Positions 43,328 through 54,742 of a DNA stretch of 64,000 nt are shown one piece after another. This DNA comes from Candidatus Enterococcus moelleringii. Lineage in GTDB: Bacteria; Bacillota; Bacilli; Lactobacillales; Enterococcaceae. Positions within the stretch are counted from its first letter, which is position 1. Each line of letters opens with the position of its first letter. The notes under the pieces are model-generated. The model did not search any database and was not told the origin of the DNA. It saw only the letters and a list, made by a program, of their open reading frames with translations. A program made the translations under genes and the position numbers. Location: NCBI RefSeq assembly GCF_017377575.1, contig NZ_JAFREM010000003.1, forward strand, positions 47,505 to 111,504, written 5' to 3'.

Positions 43328-44752
43328 GTGAAAAAAAGTTTGTTATCAGCATTAATGGTATGCTCAGTAACAGTAAGCGCACTAGCAGCTCCAGCCGCAG
43401 CTTCAGCCGATGAATTCGACAATAAAATTGCTGATAAAGATGCGAAAATTTCAAATTTACAAGACCAAAAAGCAACTGCACAATCTCAAATTAGTGCTTT
43501 AGAAAACGAAGTTGCTTCAATTAATACAAAAGCTCAAGATCTATTAAACGAACAAACAACATTGCGTCAAAAGTCAGAAGAATTGCAAAAGCAAATTAAA
43601 GCATTGCAAGAACGTATCGAAAAACGTTCTAAAGCAATTCAAGAACAAGCACGTGACGTTCAAGTAAAACAAACCACTTCAAACGTGATTGATGTTGTTT
43701 TAAACTCTGAATCTTTCAGCGATGCAGTAGGTCGAGTACAGGCGATGAGCACCATCGTGAAAGCAAACAACGACTTAGTTGAACAACAAAAAGCTGATAA
43801 ACAAGAAGTTGAACAAAAAGAAGCTGAAAATCAAAAACAAATTGAACAAATTGCTGCTAACCAAGCACAATTAGAAGGTCAAAAAGGCGAATTAATTGCT
43901 AAACAAGCTGACTTGAATGTTCAAACTGCTTCATTAGCTGCTGAACAAGCAACTGCTGAAGGTGAAAAAGCTGCTTTACAACAACAAAAAGCGGAAGCCG
44001 AAGCTGAACAAGCTCGTATTCAAGAAGAAGCTCGCAAGGCTGCGGAAGCACAAGCTGCTGCTCAGGCAGAAGCTGAAGCACAACGCAAAGCTGACGAAGA
44101 AGCTGCTAAAAAAGCAGCAGAAGAAGCGGCTGCATCAAGCGAAGCTGCAAGTTCTGAATCAAGCACAGTGGAATCTAGTGTAGCTGAATCAACAACTACT
44201 CCTTCGACTGAAGAACAAACACAATCAAGTACAGAAGATACAACAGGAACAAGCACTTCAGAAACACCAGCACCAACGCCAACTCCTGTTGAAGATGTAA
44301 ATACTGGAGGCGCAGAAACACCAGTGCCAACGCCGACTCCTGATCCAACACCAGCTCCGGTTCCTACACCGGTACCAACACCAGCGCCAGCACCATCTGG
44401 TAATGGTTCTGCGGTTGTAGCTGAAGCAATGAAACATATCGGCAAACCGTATGTATGGGGCGCTAAAGGACCTGAATCATTTGACTGTTCAGGATTTACC
44501 AGCTATGTTTACCGTACAGCTGCTGGACGTGAAATCGGCGGATGGACTGTTCCTCAAGAATCAGCTGGAACAACTATTTCAATCGATCAAGCGCAACCTG
44601 GCGACTTACTATTCTGGGGCAGCCGTGGTGGTACTTATCACGTAGCGATTGCTTTAGGCGGCGGACAATATGTTCACGCACCAGCACCAGGACAAACAGT
44701 AACAACTTCTTCATATGCAAACTACGCACCAAGCTTTGCGGTTCGTATGTAA
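43328..44752 (+). CDS. Secreted NlpC/P60 peptidoglycan hydrolase, SagA/P54-like
   Basis: 474 residues. A signal peptide (residues 1-27, ending ASA-DE), a long coiled coil (about 30-235), an Ala/Glu/Lys then Ser/Thr/Glu-rich stretch, a Pro-Thr linker (about 310-350, repeated PTPTP) and a C-terminal NlpC/P60 domain. The catalytic Cys387 is in DCSGF, with His438 (YHVAIA) and His450 (YVHAPA). SagA of E. faecium cleaves crosslinked muropeptides and is needed for daughter-cell separation; PcsB of streptococci lies in the same place behind mreCD. AGTCGGAGG precedes GTG 43328. Confidence 0.95.
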   Translation: MKKSLLSALMVCSVTVSALAAPAAASADEFDNKIADKDAKISNLQDQKATAQSQISALENEVASINTKAQDLLNEQTTLRQKSEELQKQIKALQERIEKRSKAIQEQARDVQVKQTTSNVIDVVLNSESFSDAVGRVQAMSTIVKANNDLVEQQKADKQEVEQKEAENQKQIEQIAANQAQLEGQKGELIAKQADLNVQTASLAAEQATAEGEKAALQQQKAEAEAEQARIQEEARKAAEAQAAAQAEAEAQRKADEEAAKKAAEEAAASSEAASSESSTVESSVAESTTTPSTEEQTQSSTEDTTGTSTSETPAPTPTPVEDVNTGGAETPVPTPTPDPTPAPVPTPVPTPAPAPSGNGSAVVAEAMKHIGKPYVWGAKGPESFDCSGFTSYVYRTAAGREIGGWTVPQESAGTTISIDQAQPGDLLFWGSRGGTYHVAIALGGGQYVHAPAPGQTVTTSSYANYAPSFAVRM

Positions 44753-44769
44753 TCAATTAAAAACTATTG

Positions 44770-44810
44770 ACCGGTACGAAGATTATTCTTCGTACCGGTT
44801 TTTCTTTTTG
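44770..44810 (+). terminator. Terminator after the sagA-like gene
   Basis: ACCGGTACGAAGA/TCTTCGTACCGGT thirteen-base-pair stem with a four-base loop followed by TTTTCTTTTT. Confidence 0.95.
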
Positions 44811-44820
44811 GAGGCGTAAA

Positions 44821-45324
44821 ATGAATAAGCATCGGAAAAATGGAAATTTGTATTTAGGAATTGCTTTTATTATGATGATCGTTTTGTTTATTAGTTCTTC
44901 TATGACTTACGAACAACAGAGTCAAGTATCGTTAATTGATCGACTATTAAGCGGTGAACCGTTTAAAGGAGCTTTATCGTCTATCTCGTTTAGCTATGCT
45001 GGCAGCAAGGTCAGTATAGATGCGTTGGGGTATGCGAAATTTGTTGAGTTCTTCATCCGAAAAGGAGCGCATTTCGGAACTTATTTTGTTTTGGGCGGCA
45101 GCTTCTTTCTTGGGCTGCAACCGAAATTAAAACAAAAACTACCATTTCTGGCAGGCTTCTTTGCTTGGTTTTCGGCTACCGGTTATGCCGCAATGGATGA
45201 ATTTCACCAAATGCTGACAGGCGGAAGAACACCTTTATTTCAAGATGTTATGCTGGATTCTGCCGGAGCTTTGACGGCTTGCTTATTAGTCATTCTCTAT
45301 ACCCGAGTAGTGAAGAGAAGATAA
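44821..45324 (+). CDS. VanZ-like family membrane protein
   Basis: 167 residues; ATG 44821 has GGAGG upstream. One membrane helix near the N-terminus, then FIRKGAHFGTYFVLGGSFFLG, AAMDEFHQMLTGGRTPLFQDV and a last helix, the VanZ pattern with its conserved Lys-Gly-x-His and Asp-Glu-x-x-Gln. Some VanZ proteins lower teicoplanin susceptibility but most in this family are of unknown function. No van cluster is near. Confidence 0.9.
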   Translation: MNKHRKNGNLYLGIAFIMMIVLFISSSMTYEQQSQVSLIDRLLSGEPFKGALSSISFSYAGSKVSIDALGYAKFVEFFIRKGAHFGTYFVLGGSFFLGLQPKLKQKLPFLAGFFAWFSATGYAAMDEFHQMLTGGRTPLFQDVMLDSAGALTACLLVILYTRVVKRR

Positions 45325-45338
45325 GTTAGTTCTTTTCC

Positions 45339-45366
45339 TTGACGAACGATTTTTTTAGAGTAAGAA
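45339..45366 (+). promoter_or_regulatory. Weak promoter candidate of yebC
   Basis: TTGACG and TAAGAA with a 16-base spacer; the -10 is poor. Confidence 0.35.
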
Positions 45367-45407
45367 TGAGGGGAAAGCTTTATTAAAATAATTAGGAGGA
45401 TTATACT

Positions 45408-46130
45408 ATGTCAGGACACAGTAAGTGGAGTAATATTCAAGGGCGAAAAAACGCACAAGATGCTAAGCGAGGGAAAATTTTTCAAAAAATTTCTCGTGAG
45501 ATTTATATGGCCGCAAAAGCTGGTGGACCTGATACGAGTATAAATCCAGCGTTGCGTTTAGTTATAGATAAAGCCAAAAGTGCGAACATGCCTAATGATA
45601 ATGTAGCGCGAGCAATAAAAAAGGCTACCGCTTCAGGTGAGGGTGAGCACTACGATGAAATCACTTATGAAGGTTACGGCCCAGGTGGTGTTGCTATTTT
45701 AGTTCACGCTTTAACTGATAATCGTAACCGAACAGCCACTAACGTGCGGGTAGCATTTACCCGTAATGGCGGGAATTTGGGCGAAACTGGTTCAGTAAGC
45801 TACATGTTTGATCGCCAAGGCTACATTGCAATTGAACGTGAAGGTTTAGCGTTGGATGAGGACGAAATGTTGGAGAAAGTAATCGAAGCTGGCGGTGAAG
45901 ATATGGAAACGTCGGCTGAAGTGTTTGAAATTTACACAGCACCTGAAGATTTCGCTGCTGTCCGAGATCAATTGGAGACTGATGGTTTTATCTTAGCGCA
46001 AGCTGAACTCACGATGGTCCCGCAAACAACTGTTGAATTAACAGAACCACAGAAGGAGCAGCTGGATCGTTTGGTAGAGAAGTTAGAAGATGACGATGAT
46101 GTATCAGAAGTTTTTACTTCTGCCGAATAA
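45408..46130 (+). CDS. yebC: YebC/PmpR family protein
   Basis: 240 residues, beginning [20 protein letters not shown] and containing [12 protein letters not shown] and [12 protein letters not shown], standard for YebC. The family has been described as transcription regulators and more recently as helping ribosomes at proline stretches. AGGAGG precedes ATG 45408. A bidirectional terminator separates it from the convergent transpeptidase gene. Confidence 0.96.
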   Translation: MSGHSKWSNIQGRKNAQDAKRGKIFQKISREIYMAAKAGGPDTSINPALRLVIDKAKSANMPNDNVARAIKKATASGEGEHYDEITYEGYGPGGVAILVHALTDNRNRTATNVRVAFTRNGGNLGETGSVSYMFDRQGYIAIEREGLALDEDEMLEKVIEAGGEDMETSAEVFEIYTAPEDFAAVRDQLETDGFILAQAELTMVPQTTVELTEPQKEQLDRLVEKLEDDDDVSEVFTSAE

Positions 46131-46172
46131 GACGAACTCCTGCTTATCTGATGTATAAAAAAGAATGCAAAA

Positions 46173-46209
46173 AAACAACCGTTTGGATTTTTTCTCCAAG
46201 CGGTTGTTT
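46173..46209. terminator. Bidirectional terminator between yebC and the L,D-transpeptidase gene
   Basis: AAACAACCGTTTGGA pairs with TCCAAGCGGTTGTTT (one T-G pair), 15 base pairs, flanked by A-run and T-rich sequence. Confidence 0.88.
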
Positions 46210-46213
46210 CAAT

Positions 46214-47617
46214 TTAAAAGACTAATACTGGTGTTCCGACATCAACAAGATCAAATACTTGTCCCATCACTCCAGGTGGTGTGTTGATACAGCCGTGTGA
46301 TCCACGGGTCAACCACAAATCACCACCATAAGCTGATTGCCAGTCAGAATCGTGAATTCCTACACCTGTCCAATCAATTGGCATCCAGTAACTTACCGGA
46401 CTAGCGTATTTACTGCCGTCATCGTTTAATCCGCGCAAAGTAGTATTTCTTTCTTTGCTCCATACATAGTTCACGCCTGGTGGAGTAGGAGAAGAAGGTT
46501 TTCCGCTGACGATATCAGTTTCTAATGCAACGGCACCATCTTTATATACCCACATGTGCTGGTTTTGCAAATCGACTTCTACATAGGTGTTGCCGATTAA
46601 TGCTTTATCAGCAGTAGTACTTCCATCGACAATCGGTGAACGTGTAAAATCTTTACCTTGAAGAATTTGCTCACTTAAAGCGGCTGCTTCTTCTTCGGGT
46701 TGGATTGTCCAGCTATAGGCGCCGGCTGGAACTTCTACTTCGCCGCGACGAGTACTGTTAAACTTAGTTGGTTGAGTGCTTGTGTTATAGGTTTGACCAA
46801 GTTCAGTAACATAAGCTGTTACTTTTTCTTGATCCAAGGCCAACTTTCCTTCAGCATCTACGGTTAACCAATCATGGATATTATCAGATGGAATATCTAT
46901 GGTGTTGCCATTGATACTGTAAGTTGCTTTAACTTTGGAAACTTTATTCATTTCTTCCAATGATTCTTTTAATTGAGGATCATCTTTTTTGGTAGTTGGT
47001 TTAGATAAATATTCATTCATGCTGATATTGTGTTTGCCGGTAGATACAGCCTCAGCGAATGCATCTGCAGCAGAATCTACGTCAATTGTGGTTCCTTGTT
47101 TTTCGGCCACAATTTCAAATCCTGATTCGGTCTGTTTGATGGTTGCATTTTCTGTAGGTGTACGCGGCTCATTTACTTGAGCAAGTTCTACCTTCACTTG
47201 TTCTTTCACAGCATTTAGTTTGTCTTCATCCAGGGTGTTTCCAGAAACATCGGTTGTCTCGGCAGCAGAAACTAATTGCATGCCCCAACTAAACGGATTT
47301 TGCGATCCTTTAATAGAAGATAATTCTTCTGCATAATCTGTTGTCCAGCCAAGGTCTTGCCGATTGATTGCTTTCCAGTCTTTGCCGTCAATTTGAATGA
47401 CAAATGGTGTGTCAGACAAAGCTTTTTCCATTTTTTTGTTCGCGTCCTCTACGGTAAGATTTTCAATCTCTATACCGTTGACTACCGTATTAGGTAGGAA
47501 TCGACTGCTATAGTAGGTACTTCGGAAGGCATAGCCTGCCACTAACACTACAAGAATAGCCAGTGCAACAATTAAACCTACTTTGGAACGTGAACGCTTT
47601 CTATCAGATCTTCGCAT
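46214..47617 (-). CDS. L,D-transpeptidase (YkuD domain, Ldt-fm type)
   Basis: 467 residues: basic start, one membrane anchor (about 13-30), two putative peptidoglycan-binding domains in residues 35-330, and a C-terminal YkuD catalytic domain. The active site is HDSDWQ...SHGCIN, with the nucleophilic cysteine in SHGCINTPPGV. In E. faecium this enzyme makes 3-3 crosslinks that bypass beta-lactam-sensitive transpeptidases. AAGGAG lies before ATG 47617. It is single on the minus strand. Confidence 0.95.
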   Translation of the reverse strand: MRRSDRKRSRSKVGLIVALAILVVLVAGYAFRSTYYSSRFLPNTVVNGIEIENLTVEDANKKMEKALSDTPFVIQIDGKDWKAINRQDLGWTTDYAEELSSIKGSQNPFSWGMQLVSAAETTDVSGNTLDEDKLNAVKEQVKVELAQVNEPRTPTENATIKQTESGFEIVAEKQGTTIDVDSAADAFAEAVSTGKHNISMNEYLSKPTTKKDDPQLKESLEEMNKVSKVKATYSINGNTIDIPSDNIHDWLTVDAEGKLALDQEKVTAYVTELGQTYNTSTQPTKFNSTRRGEVEVPAGAYSWTIQPEEEAAALSEQILQGKDFTRSPIVDGSTTADKALIGNTYVEVDLQNQHMWVYKDGAVALETDIVSGKPSSPTPPGVNYVWSKERNTTLRGLNDDGSKYASPVSYWMPIDWTGVGIHDSDWQSAYGGDLWLTRGSHGCINTPPGVMGQVFDLVDVGTPVLVF

Positions 47618-47720
47618 CGAAATAACTCCTTAAATTCACAGAATAGATGGTATATCGACTACAAATATACCACAGAACCAATAAAAAGCGAGCCTTCTCA
47701 GATACTTTATAAAGAATATT

Positions 47721-47753
47721 TAAAAATACCGTGAGAAACTTTCTCACGGTATT
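47721..47753 (-). terminator. ldh terminator
   Basis: AATACCGTGAGAA/TTCTCACGGTATT thirteen-base-pair stem followed on the minus strand by TTTTTAAAT, ten bases after the ldh stop. Confidence 0.92.
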
Positions 47754-47762
47754 GATAACAAG

Positions 47763-48817
<1,055 letters not shown>

Positions 48818-48951
48818 ATTTCGCTCGAAACTAATACAGTTTTAATTGTTGTTATAGTTGGAAACGGTTTGAAGGTTGATGGGAAGGGAACGGGCGAAAT
48901 GAGAGTTCTTAATGAAAAGCTAAACTTTAAGCAAGTCTTAAAATGGTGATT

Positions 48952-48981
48952 TTACCACTACAGTTTATTTTGTGTTATACT
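48952..48981 (+). promoter_or_regulatory. Promoter of pth-mfd
   Basis: TTACCA (48952-48957) and TATACT (48976-48981) with an 18-base spacer. Confidence 0.5.
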
Positions 48982-48993
48982 GTCTGAGAACGA

Positions 48994-49017
48994 CTGGACC
49001 GTCCTATGACGGTCCAG
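48994..49017 (+). promoter_or_regulatory. Strong hairpin in the pth leader
   Basis: CTGGACCGTC-CTAT-GACGGTCCAG, a ten-base-pair perfect stem beginning about six bases after the predicted transcription start and followed by CATTTTGG. It could attenuate transcription or stabilise the mRNA 5' end. Confidence 0.55.
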
Positions 49018-49050
49018 CATTTTGGCATGCTTTAAGTGAAAGGAAAAATA

Positions 49051-49608
49051 ATGAAGATGATTGTAGGCCTGGGGAATCCAGGGAAAAAATATGAAAACAC
49101 TAAACACAACGTTGGCTTTATGGCGGTTGATCAATTAGCGAAAGAGCACGGTGCAACCTTTAAGAAGCATACATTTGAGGCAGAGGTAGCTGACTTTTTT
49201 GTTAATGGAGAAAAAGTACTGCTGGTGAAACCTTTAACATTCATGAATGAGTCAGGGAGGGCTGTCGGGCCTTTAATGACTTATTTTGGCGTTTATCCGG
49301 AAGAATTGGTGGTCATCCATGATGACTTAGATTTAGCTTTTGGTAAATTACGCCTGCGGCAAAAAGGCAGCGCGGGTGGACATAACGGGTTGAAGAGTAT
49401 TATCTCGCATTTAAAAAGCCAAGAATTTAATCGAATTAAAATCGGCATAGGCCGACCTAATGGGAAAACGGTAGTCAACTATGTTTTAAGTCCTTTTTCA
49501 AAAGAAGAACAACCGGAGATTTTAGCCTGTGTTGATCGGGCGGCAGAAGCAGCAGCTTTTTTTGTTGAAAGTAATGATTTTATTCAAACCATGAATCGGT
49601 TTAATTAA
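49051..49608 (+). CDS. pth: Peptidyl-tRNA hydrolase
   Basis: 185 residues with VGLGNPGKKYENTKHNVGF (catalytic His), KPLTFMNESGRAVG and VIHDDLDLAFGKLRL. It frees tRNAs from stalled peptides. ATG 49051 is chosen over an upstream in-frame GTG because AAAGGAAAA lies just before it. First gene of the pth-to-hpt cluster. Confidence 0.97.
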   Translation: MKMIVGLGNPGKKYENTKHNVGFMAVDQLAKEHGATFKKHTFEAEVADFFVNGEKVLLVKPLTFMNESGRAVGPLMTYFGVYPEELVVIHDDLDLAFGKLRLRQKGSAGGHNGLKSIISHLKSQEFNRIKIGIGRPNGKTVVNYVLSPFSKEEQPEILACVDRAAEAAAFFVESNDFIQTMNRFN

Positions 49609-49623
49609 GGAGGTGGTTCAGCT

Positions 49624-52600
49624 ATGAATCTCATAGAAATAATTAATCAAACGCCTTTAGTAAAGCAATGGCATGAGGAGTTGGAGCAACAGGCAAAGCG
49701 TCAGTTATTAGTTGGGTTGTCTGGTTCTGCTAAAGCTTTAGTAATGGCGGGAGCATATGAGAAATATCAACGACAAATCATCATTGTTGTTCCTAATCTC
49801 TACTATAGTAATCAGTTAACAGAGGAACTTCGTCAAATTGCAGAAGACGTATACCTGTTTCCGGTAGATGAAGTATTGTCTGCTGAAATGGCTTTTTCTT
49901 CGCCAGAGGCCCGAGCTGAACGGGTAGAAACTCTGTCAGCCTTGAGTCAAGGGAAAAAAGGGCTTTATGTCGTGCCGTCCGCAGCTTTACGAAAGTATTT
50001 GCCGACTCCTGCTACTTGGCAGAAAAGCCAATTGCATTGGAAAATCGGTAGTGAAGTTGAACTTCAGGATTTAGCGCAACAGTTAGTTTTGATGGGTTAC
50101 GAGCGTCAATCAATGGTAGGGAAGCCCGGCGAATTCAGCATGCGGGGCAGTATCGTTGATATTTATCCCCTTACAACGACCCATCCAATTCGAGTGGAGT
50201 TGTTTGATGTAGAGATTGATTCCATCCGTTACTTTGAAGCTGATACGCAGCGATCGGTTGAAAATTTAGAAGAAGTTTGGGTCAGCCCGACAACAGAACT
50301 AGTCTTTGATCAAACAGATTTGGACCGCGGTGCTGAAAAAATCAGCAAATTATTGGAAAATCGTTTAGCTGTAACCAAGGAAAAAGCTGACCAAAACTTC
50401 CTTAAGGATTACTATGGACAGCTGGTTTCTTCTTGGAAAGACGGCATCCCTACCGAAGAGACGCGGTATTATACTGACTTAATCTACGGCAGTCAGAACT
50501 CCTTGCTTCAATACGTGGAAAAGGACGCTTGGTTATTTGTCGACGACTATGGTCGAATTATGGAAACCAATCGTGAAATGGAACGGGAAGAAGCAGAATG
50601 GCACACCCAGAAATTATCCGAACTGCGGGTCTTTGCTGAGCAGCATTTCGGTATGGATTTAATTAGTATGCTGAAAAAGTCTGATTTAACCGCTTCCTTC
50701 TTTTCGCTGTTCCAAAAAGGAATGGGCAATTTAAAATTTGCAGCAATTCACGCTTTTCAATACCGTTCAATGCAGCAATTCTTTGGGCAAATCCCTTTAT
50801 TGAAAACAGAAGTAGACCGTTGGCAAAAACAACAGCAAACCGTCATTTTTGTTGTATCTGATCAAGAGCGCAAAGAAAAACTAATGCAAGAATTTCAGGA
50901 TGCATCGATTCAAGCCCTTGAGACAACGGCAGATCAGCTATTGGTGGGCAAAACGCAAGTGGTTGAAGGCAGTTTGTCTTCAGGCTTCGAGCTGCCGCAA
51001 GATCACATTGTCGTAGTCACGGAACGAGAAATTTTTCAAAAGGTAACTAAAAAACGCGCGCGGCGTCAGACGATATCCAATGCAGAGCGCCTAAAGAGCT
51101 ATAATGAATTAAAAGCTGGTGATTATGTTGTTCATGCCAATCACGGGATTGGTAAATACATCGGTATGGAAACGATCGAGATCGATGGTGTCCATCAAGA
51201 TTATATGACCATTCTTTACCAAAAAGATGACAAGCTTTTTATTCCAGTTACTCAGCTGAACCTGATTCAAAAATATGTTGCTTCAGAAGCCAAACCGCCT
51301 AAAATCAATAAATTGGGTGGCAGCGAATGGAGCAAAACGAAAAGTAAAGTCTCGAAAAAAATTGAAGACATTGCGGATGATTTGATCGAATTATACGCTA
51401 AACGTGAAGCTGAACGCGGCTACGCTTTTGGGCCAGATGATGAATACCAAAAAGAATTTGAGAATGCTTTTCCTTATACTGAAACCGATGATCAGCTGCG
51501 CAGTTCGGCTGAGATCAAACATGATATGGAAAAACCACGCCCAATGGATCGCCTATTGGTAGGAGATGTTGGGTTTGGTAAAACAGAAGTCGCTTTACGG
51601 GCTGCTTTTAAAGCAATCAAAGAAAACAAACAGGTAGCTTTCTTAGTACCTACGACAATTTTGGCACAGCAGCATTACGATACTATGGTAGAACGATTTG
51701 AAAACTTCCCAGTAAACGTTGCGATGCTGAGCCGCTTTCGGACAAAGAAACAGCAAAATGAAACGATTGAAAAATTACGTACTGGACAAGTTGATATAGT
51801 AGTAGGAACCCATCGTTTGCTTTCGCAAGATTTGAAGTTTGCGGATATAGGCTTGTTAGTTATTGATGAAGAACAACGATTCGGTGTTAAGCATAAAGAA
51901 CGTTTGAAACAATTACGCTCTCAAGTTGACGTGTTAACGCTGACTGCAACACCAATTCCTCGAACTTTGCATATGTCAATGTTAGGGGTTCGAGACTTAT
52001 CAGTCATCGAAACACCTCCAGAAAATCGCTACCCGATTCAAACGTATGTTATGGAGACGAATCCAGGTGCGATTCGTGAAGCCATCGAACGGGAAATGGC
52101 TCGCGGTGGTCAGGTGTTCTATCTATATAATCGGGTTGAGACCATTGAACGCAAGGTGGAAGAGCTGCAAATGCTGGTACCTGATGCTCGGGTAGGATTC
52201 GCACACGGACAAATGACCGAAGTGCAGTTGGAGAATACGTTGTTGGACTTTATTGAAGGGCAATACGATATTTTAGTCACGACGACTATCATTGAAACGG
52301 GCGTAGACATTCCCAACGTGAATACGTTGTTTGTAGAAAATGCCGATTACATGGGATTATCTACTTTGTACCAATTAAGAGGGCGAGTTGGACGAAGCAG
52401 TCGGATCGCTTATGCTTACTTCATGTATGAACCGCAAAAGATATTAAATGAAGTAAGTGAAAAACGGCTGCAGGCAATCAAGGACTTCACGGAATTAGGT
52501 TCGGGATTCAAAATTGCTATGCGGGATCTATCCATTCGAGGAGCTGGGAATTTACTTGGGGCTCAGCAGCATGGATTTATTGATGCGGTTGGTTTTGATA

Positions 52601-53136
52601 TGTATTCTCAAATGTTGACCGAAGCCGTTGATCGCAAACAAGGAAAGAATACCCAAACTGAACGAACTTCAGTTGAAATCAATCTAGGTATTGATGCCTA
52701 TATTCCTGGAACGTATATTGAAGATGAGCGTCAAAAAATCGAAATTTATAAACGAATTCGCGAATTGGAAAGCCGTGACATGCTAGACGAAGTCGAAAAT
52801 GACTTAGTGGACCGTTTCGGTGATTACCCTGACGAGGTTGCCAACCTATTAAATGTTGGACAATTGAAAATGGATGGGGATCGGGCATTAATTGAAAGTA
52901 TTACTAAACGTGATCCGCAATTAATTGTCACTTTGAGTAAAGTTGGAACTAAGGCTTATGCCGTTGAACAGTTATTTGAAGCCTTGAGTGCGACTAAGCT
53001 GAAAGCTACTTTAGGTGTTGAAAAGGAAAAAATGGTGATTAAGCTGGTGATCCAACCTAAAATGGATCAAGCAGTCTGGCTAAGAGAGCTGACGAAGTTC
53101 GTTAAGGCGATGCGGGAGCAAAAATATAAAGGATAG
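49624..53136 (+). CDS. mfd: Transcription-repair coupling factor Mfd
   Basis: 1170 residues: UvrB-like N-terminus, RNA-polymerase-interacting CarD-like domain (DYVVHANHGIGKYIG), RecG-like motor with GDVGFGKTEVALRAAFKA and DEEQRFG, QLRGRVGRS and a C-terminal TRCF domain. It removes stalled RNA polymerase and recruits UvrA. GGAGGTGG precedes ATG 49624, 15 bases after pth. Confidence 0.98.
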   Translation: MNLIEIINQTPLVKQWHEELEQQAKRQLLVGLSGSAKALVMAGAYEKYQRQIIIVVPNLYYSNQLTEELRQIAEDVYLFPVDEVLSAEMAFSSPEARAERVETLSALSQGKKGLYVVPSAALRKYLPTPATWQKSQLHWKIGSEVELQDLAQQLVLMGYERQSMVGKPGEFSMRGSIVDIYPLTTTHPIRVELFDVEIDSIRYFEADTQRSVENLEEVWVSPTTELVFDQTDLDRGAEKISKLLENRLAVTKEKADQNFLKDYYGQLVSSWKDGIPTEETRYYTDLIYGSQNSLLQYVEKDAWLFVDDYGRIMETNREMEREEAEWHTQKLSELRVFAEQHFGMDLISMLKKSDLTASFFSLFQKGMGNLKFAAIHAFQYRSMQQFFGQIPLLKTEVDRWQKQQQTVIFVVSDQERKEKLMQEFQDASIQALETTADQLLVGKTQVVEGSLSSGFELPQDHIVVVTEREIFQKVTKKRARRQTISNAERLKSYNELKAGDYVVHANHGIGKYIGMETIEIDGVHQDYMTILYQKDDKLFIPVTQLNLIQKYVASEAKPPKINKLGGSEWSKTKSKVSKKIEDIADDLIELYAKREAERGYAFGPDDEYQKEFENAFPYTETDDQLRSSAEIKHDMEKPRPMDRLLVGDVGFGKTEVALRAAFKAIKENKQVAFLVPTTILAQQHYDTMVERFENFPVNVAMLSRFRTKKQQNETIEKLRTGQVDIVVGTHRLLSQDLKFADIGLLVIDEEQRFGVKHKERLKQLRSQVDVLTLTATPIPRTLHMSMLGVRDLSVIETPPENRYPIQTYVMETNPGAIREAIEREMARGGQVFYLYNRVETIERKVEELQMLVPDARVGFAHGQMTEVQLENTLLDFIEGQYDILVTTTIIETGVDIPNVNTLFVENADYMGLSTLYQLRGRVGRSSRIAYAYFMYEPQKILNEVSEKRLQAIKDFTELGSGFKIAMRDLSIRGAGNLLGAQQHGFIDAVGFDMYSQMLTEAVDRKQGKNTQTERTSVEINLGIDAYIPGTYIEDERQKIEIYKRIRELESRDMLDEVENDLVDRFGDYPDEVANLLNVGQLKMDGDRALIESITKRDPQLIVTLSKVGTKAYAVEQLFEALSATKLKATLGVEKEKMVIKLVIQPKMDQAVWLRELTKFVKAMREQKYKG

Positions 53137-53163
53137 GGGCTGAGGGCACTGGCTAATAAAGAA

Positions 53164-54738
53164 ATGAAAGTTATGATGCGGGGTGCCTTTATCCTTACCG
53201 CTGCGTCCTTTGTTGCGAAAATATTAAGTGCCATTTATCGTGTGCCTTACCAGAATTTAGCTGGGGATGAAGGCTTTTACGTGTATCAGCAAGTTTATCC
53301 CATTTATGGGATTGCCATGACCTTGGCTCTTTCGGGATTGCCGCAATTCATTTCTAAATATGTGGCGGAAAAAAAGGGACCAAAAGAACAACGAGCAGCT
53401 CTGGCGGAATTGTTTCCGCTATTAACTGGTTTTGGCTTAGTGTTATGGGCAATTACTTTTTTCGGCAGCCAACAAATTGCTAACGGAATGGGAGATGCCG
53501 GACTAGCACCTCTTATACGAGTAGTCTCCTTTACTTTCGTACTGATGCCTTTATTGTCGATTACGCGAGGAGAATTTCAAGGGAAGCTGATGATGGTGCC
53601 CACAGCAGTATCGCAAGTTGTTGAACAGCTGATTCGAGTAGGGGTCATTTTATTGGCAGCCTGGTCTTTTCAACAGTTCCACTGGGATGTCTATCATACA
53701 GGGACAGTTGCTATGGCTGGTGCACTAGCCGGAGGTATAGCTGCTGTACTAATCTTGCAGTACTATCGTCGCAAGGTATTGGGGACTAGTACGCCGGTTG
53801 CTTTTTTTAAAATGACCGATCGTTCCAAACAATTAATGAATCGCCTAGTTTTAGAAGGCGGTTTGATGACTGTTTACAGCGGATACTTAATTTTGTTCCA
53901 GCTGATCGATTCCTTTACGATAAAAAAGGCATTGGTTGATTCTGGTTTTACAGAGTACGGAGCCAAAGTCGCAAAAGGGGTCTACGATCGAGGCCAGCCG
54001 CTGGTTCAATTAGGTCTAGTGGTTGCATTAGCGTTGAGTTCCAGCTTCTTGCCGATACTAACCCGCTATTTGACAAATCGCGAACGCCGGTTGTTTATTA
54101 AATCCAGTCAGATCTTTTTACGTTTGACCTGTGCGATAGCAGCCGCAGCTTCATTAGGCTTGGTGCTTTTGCTGCCTTATGTTAATTATGCTTTGTTTAA
54201 GGACTATTCGGGCAATCTTACTTTAGTACTCTTTGTCTTTGCCATTTTCTTAATGGCGATGATTCAAAGCTACCAAAGCATCGCCCAAAGTCAAAATCAA
54301 TACCGTATATCATTAAAAGCAGCTGGCTGGGGATTATTAGCAAAAGTATTAATTACTAGTCTTTTTACTAAGCTGCTTGGAACAGTGGGATCAAGCTCAG
54401 CAACCTTGCTAGGATTGACTGTCGCATTAATTATCTTGCACCGCGGCAGTGAAGCTGAGCTTACCGGATATTTGAAAGAAAGAAAATTTGGTAAAAAACT
54501 GGCTGTTTGTTTAGGTGGAATGGCTATCAGTTTATTTGGCTACTATACAGTTTTACAAGTGCTGGGGAATCCAGTGCAGCATCGCAGCCAAGCATTGTTT
54601 GCTGCGATAATTGGTGTAATGATCGGTGCCGGCATTTTCTTATTTTTAGCAATTCGGGTAAAATTGCTGACAACAAGAGAATGGCTGATGCTGCCAATGG
54701 GATCAAAAATATTACGATTAAAATGGAAAAGAGAGTGA
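53164..54738 (+). CDS. MOP-superfamily flippase (MurJ/SpoVB/YabM-like polysaccharide transporter)
   Basis: 524 residues and about 14 membrane helices. The family opening is [20 protein letters not shown], with [13 protein letters not shown]. By position after mfd it corresponds to B. subtilis yabM; such proteins flip lipid-linked wall precursors or other lipid-linked sugars. ATG 53164 has no RBS. CTG 53149 in the same frame follows GGGGCTGAGGG and would add five residues (ANKE), so a CTG start is possible. The next gene starts four bases after the stop. Confidence 0.92.
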   Translation: MKVMMRGAFILTAASFVAKILSAIYRVPYQNLAGDEGFYVYQQVYPIYGIAMTLALSGLPQFISKYVAEKKGPKEQRAALAELFPLLTGFGLVLWAITFFGSQQIANGMGDAGLAPLIRVVSFTFVLMPLLSITRGEFQGKLMMVPTAVSQVVEQLIRVGVILLAAWSFQQFHWDVYHTGTVAMAGALAGGIAAVLILQYYRRKVLGTSTPVAFFKMTDRSKQLMNRLVLEGGLMTVYSGYLILFQLIDSFTIKKALVDSGFTEYGAKVAKGVYDRGQPLVQLGLVVALALSSSFLPILTRYLTNRERRLFIKSSQIFLRLTCAIAAAASLGLVLLLPYVNYALFKDYSGNLTLVLFVFAIFLMAMIQSYQSIAQSQNQYRISLKAAGWGLLAKVLITSLFTKLLGTVGSSSATLLGLTVALIILHRGSEAELTGYLKERKFGKKLAVCLGGMAISLFGYYTVLQVLGNPVQHRSQALFAAIIGVMIGAGIFLFLAIRVKLLTTREWLMLPMGSKILRLKWKRE

Positions 54739-54742
54739 CATT

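Noticed and set aside
44062..44445. Minus-strand frame rich in Gly and Val opposite the sagA-like gene
   Set aside because: It is the complement of the Pro-Thr linker and Ala/Glu-rich coiled coil, with no RBS.
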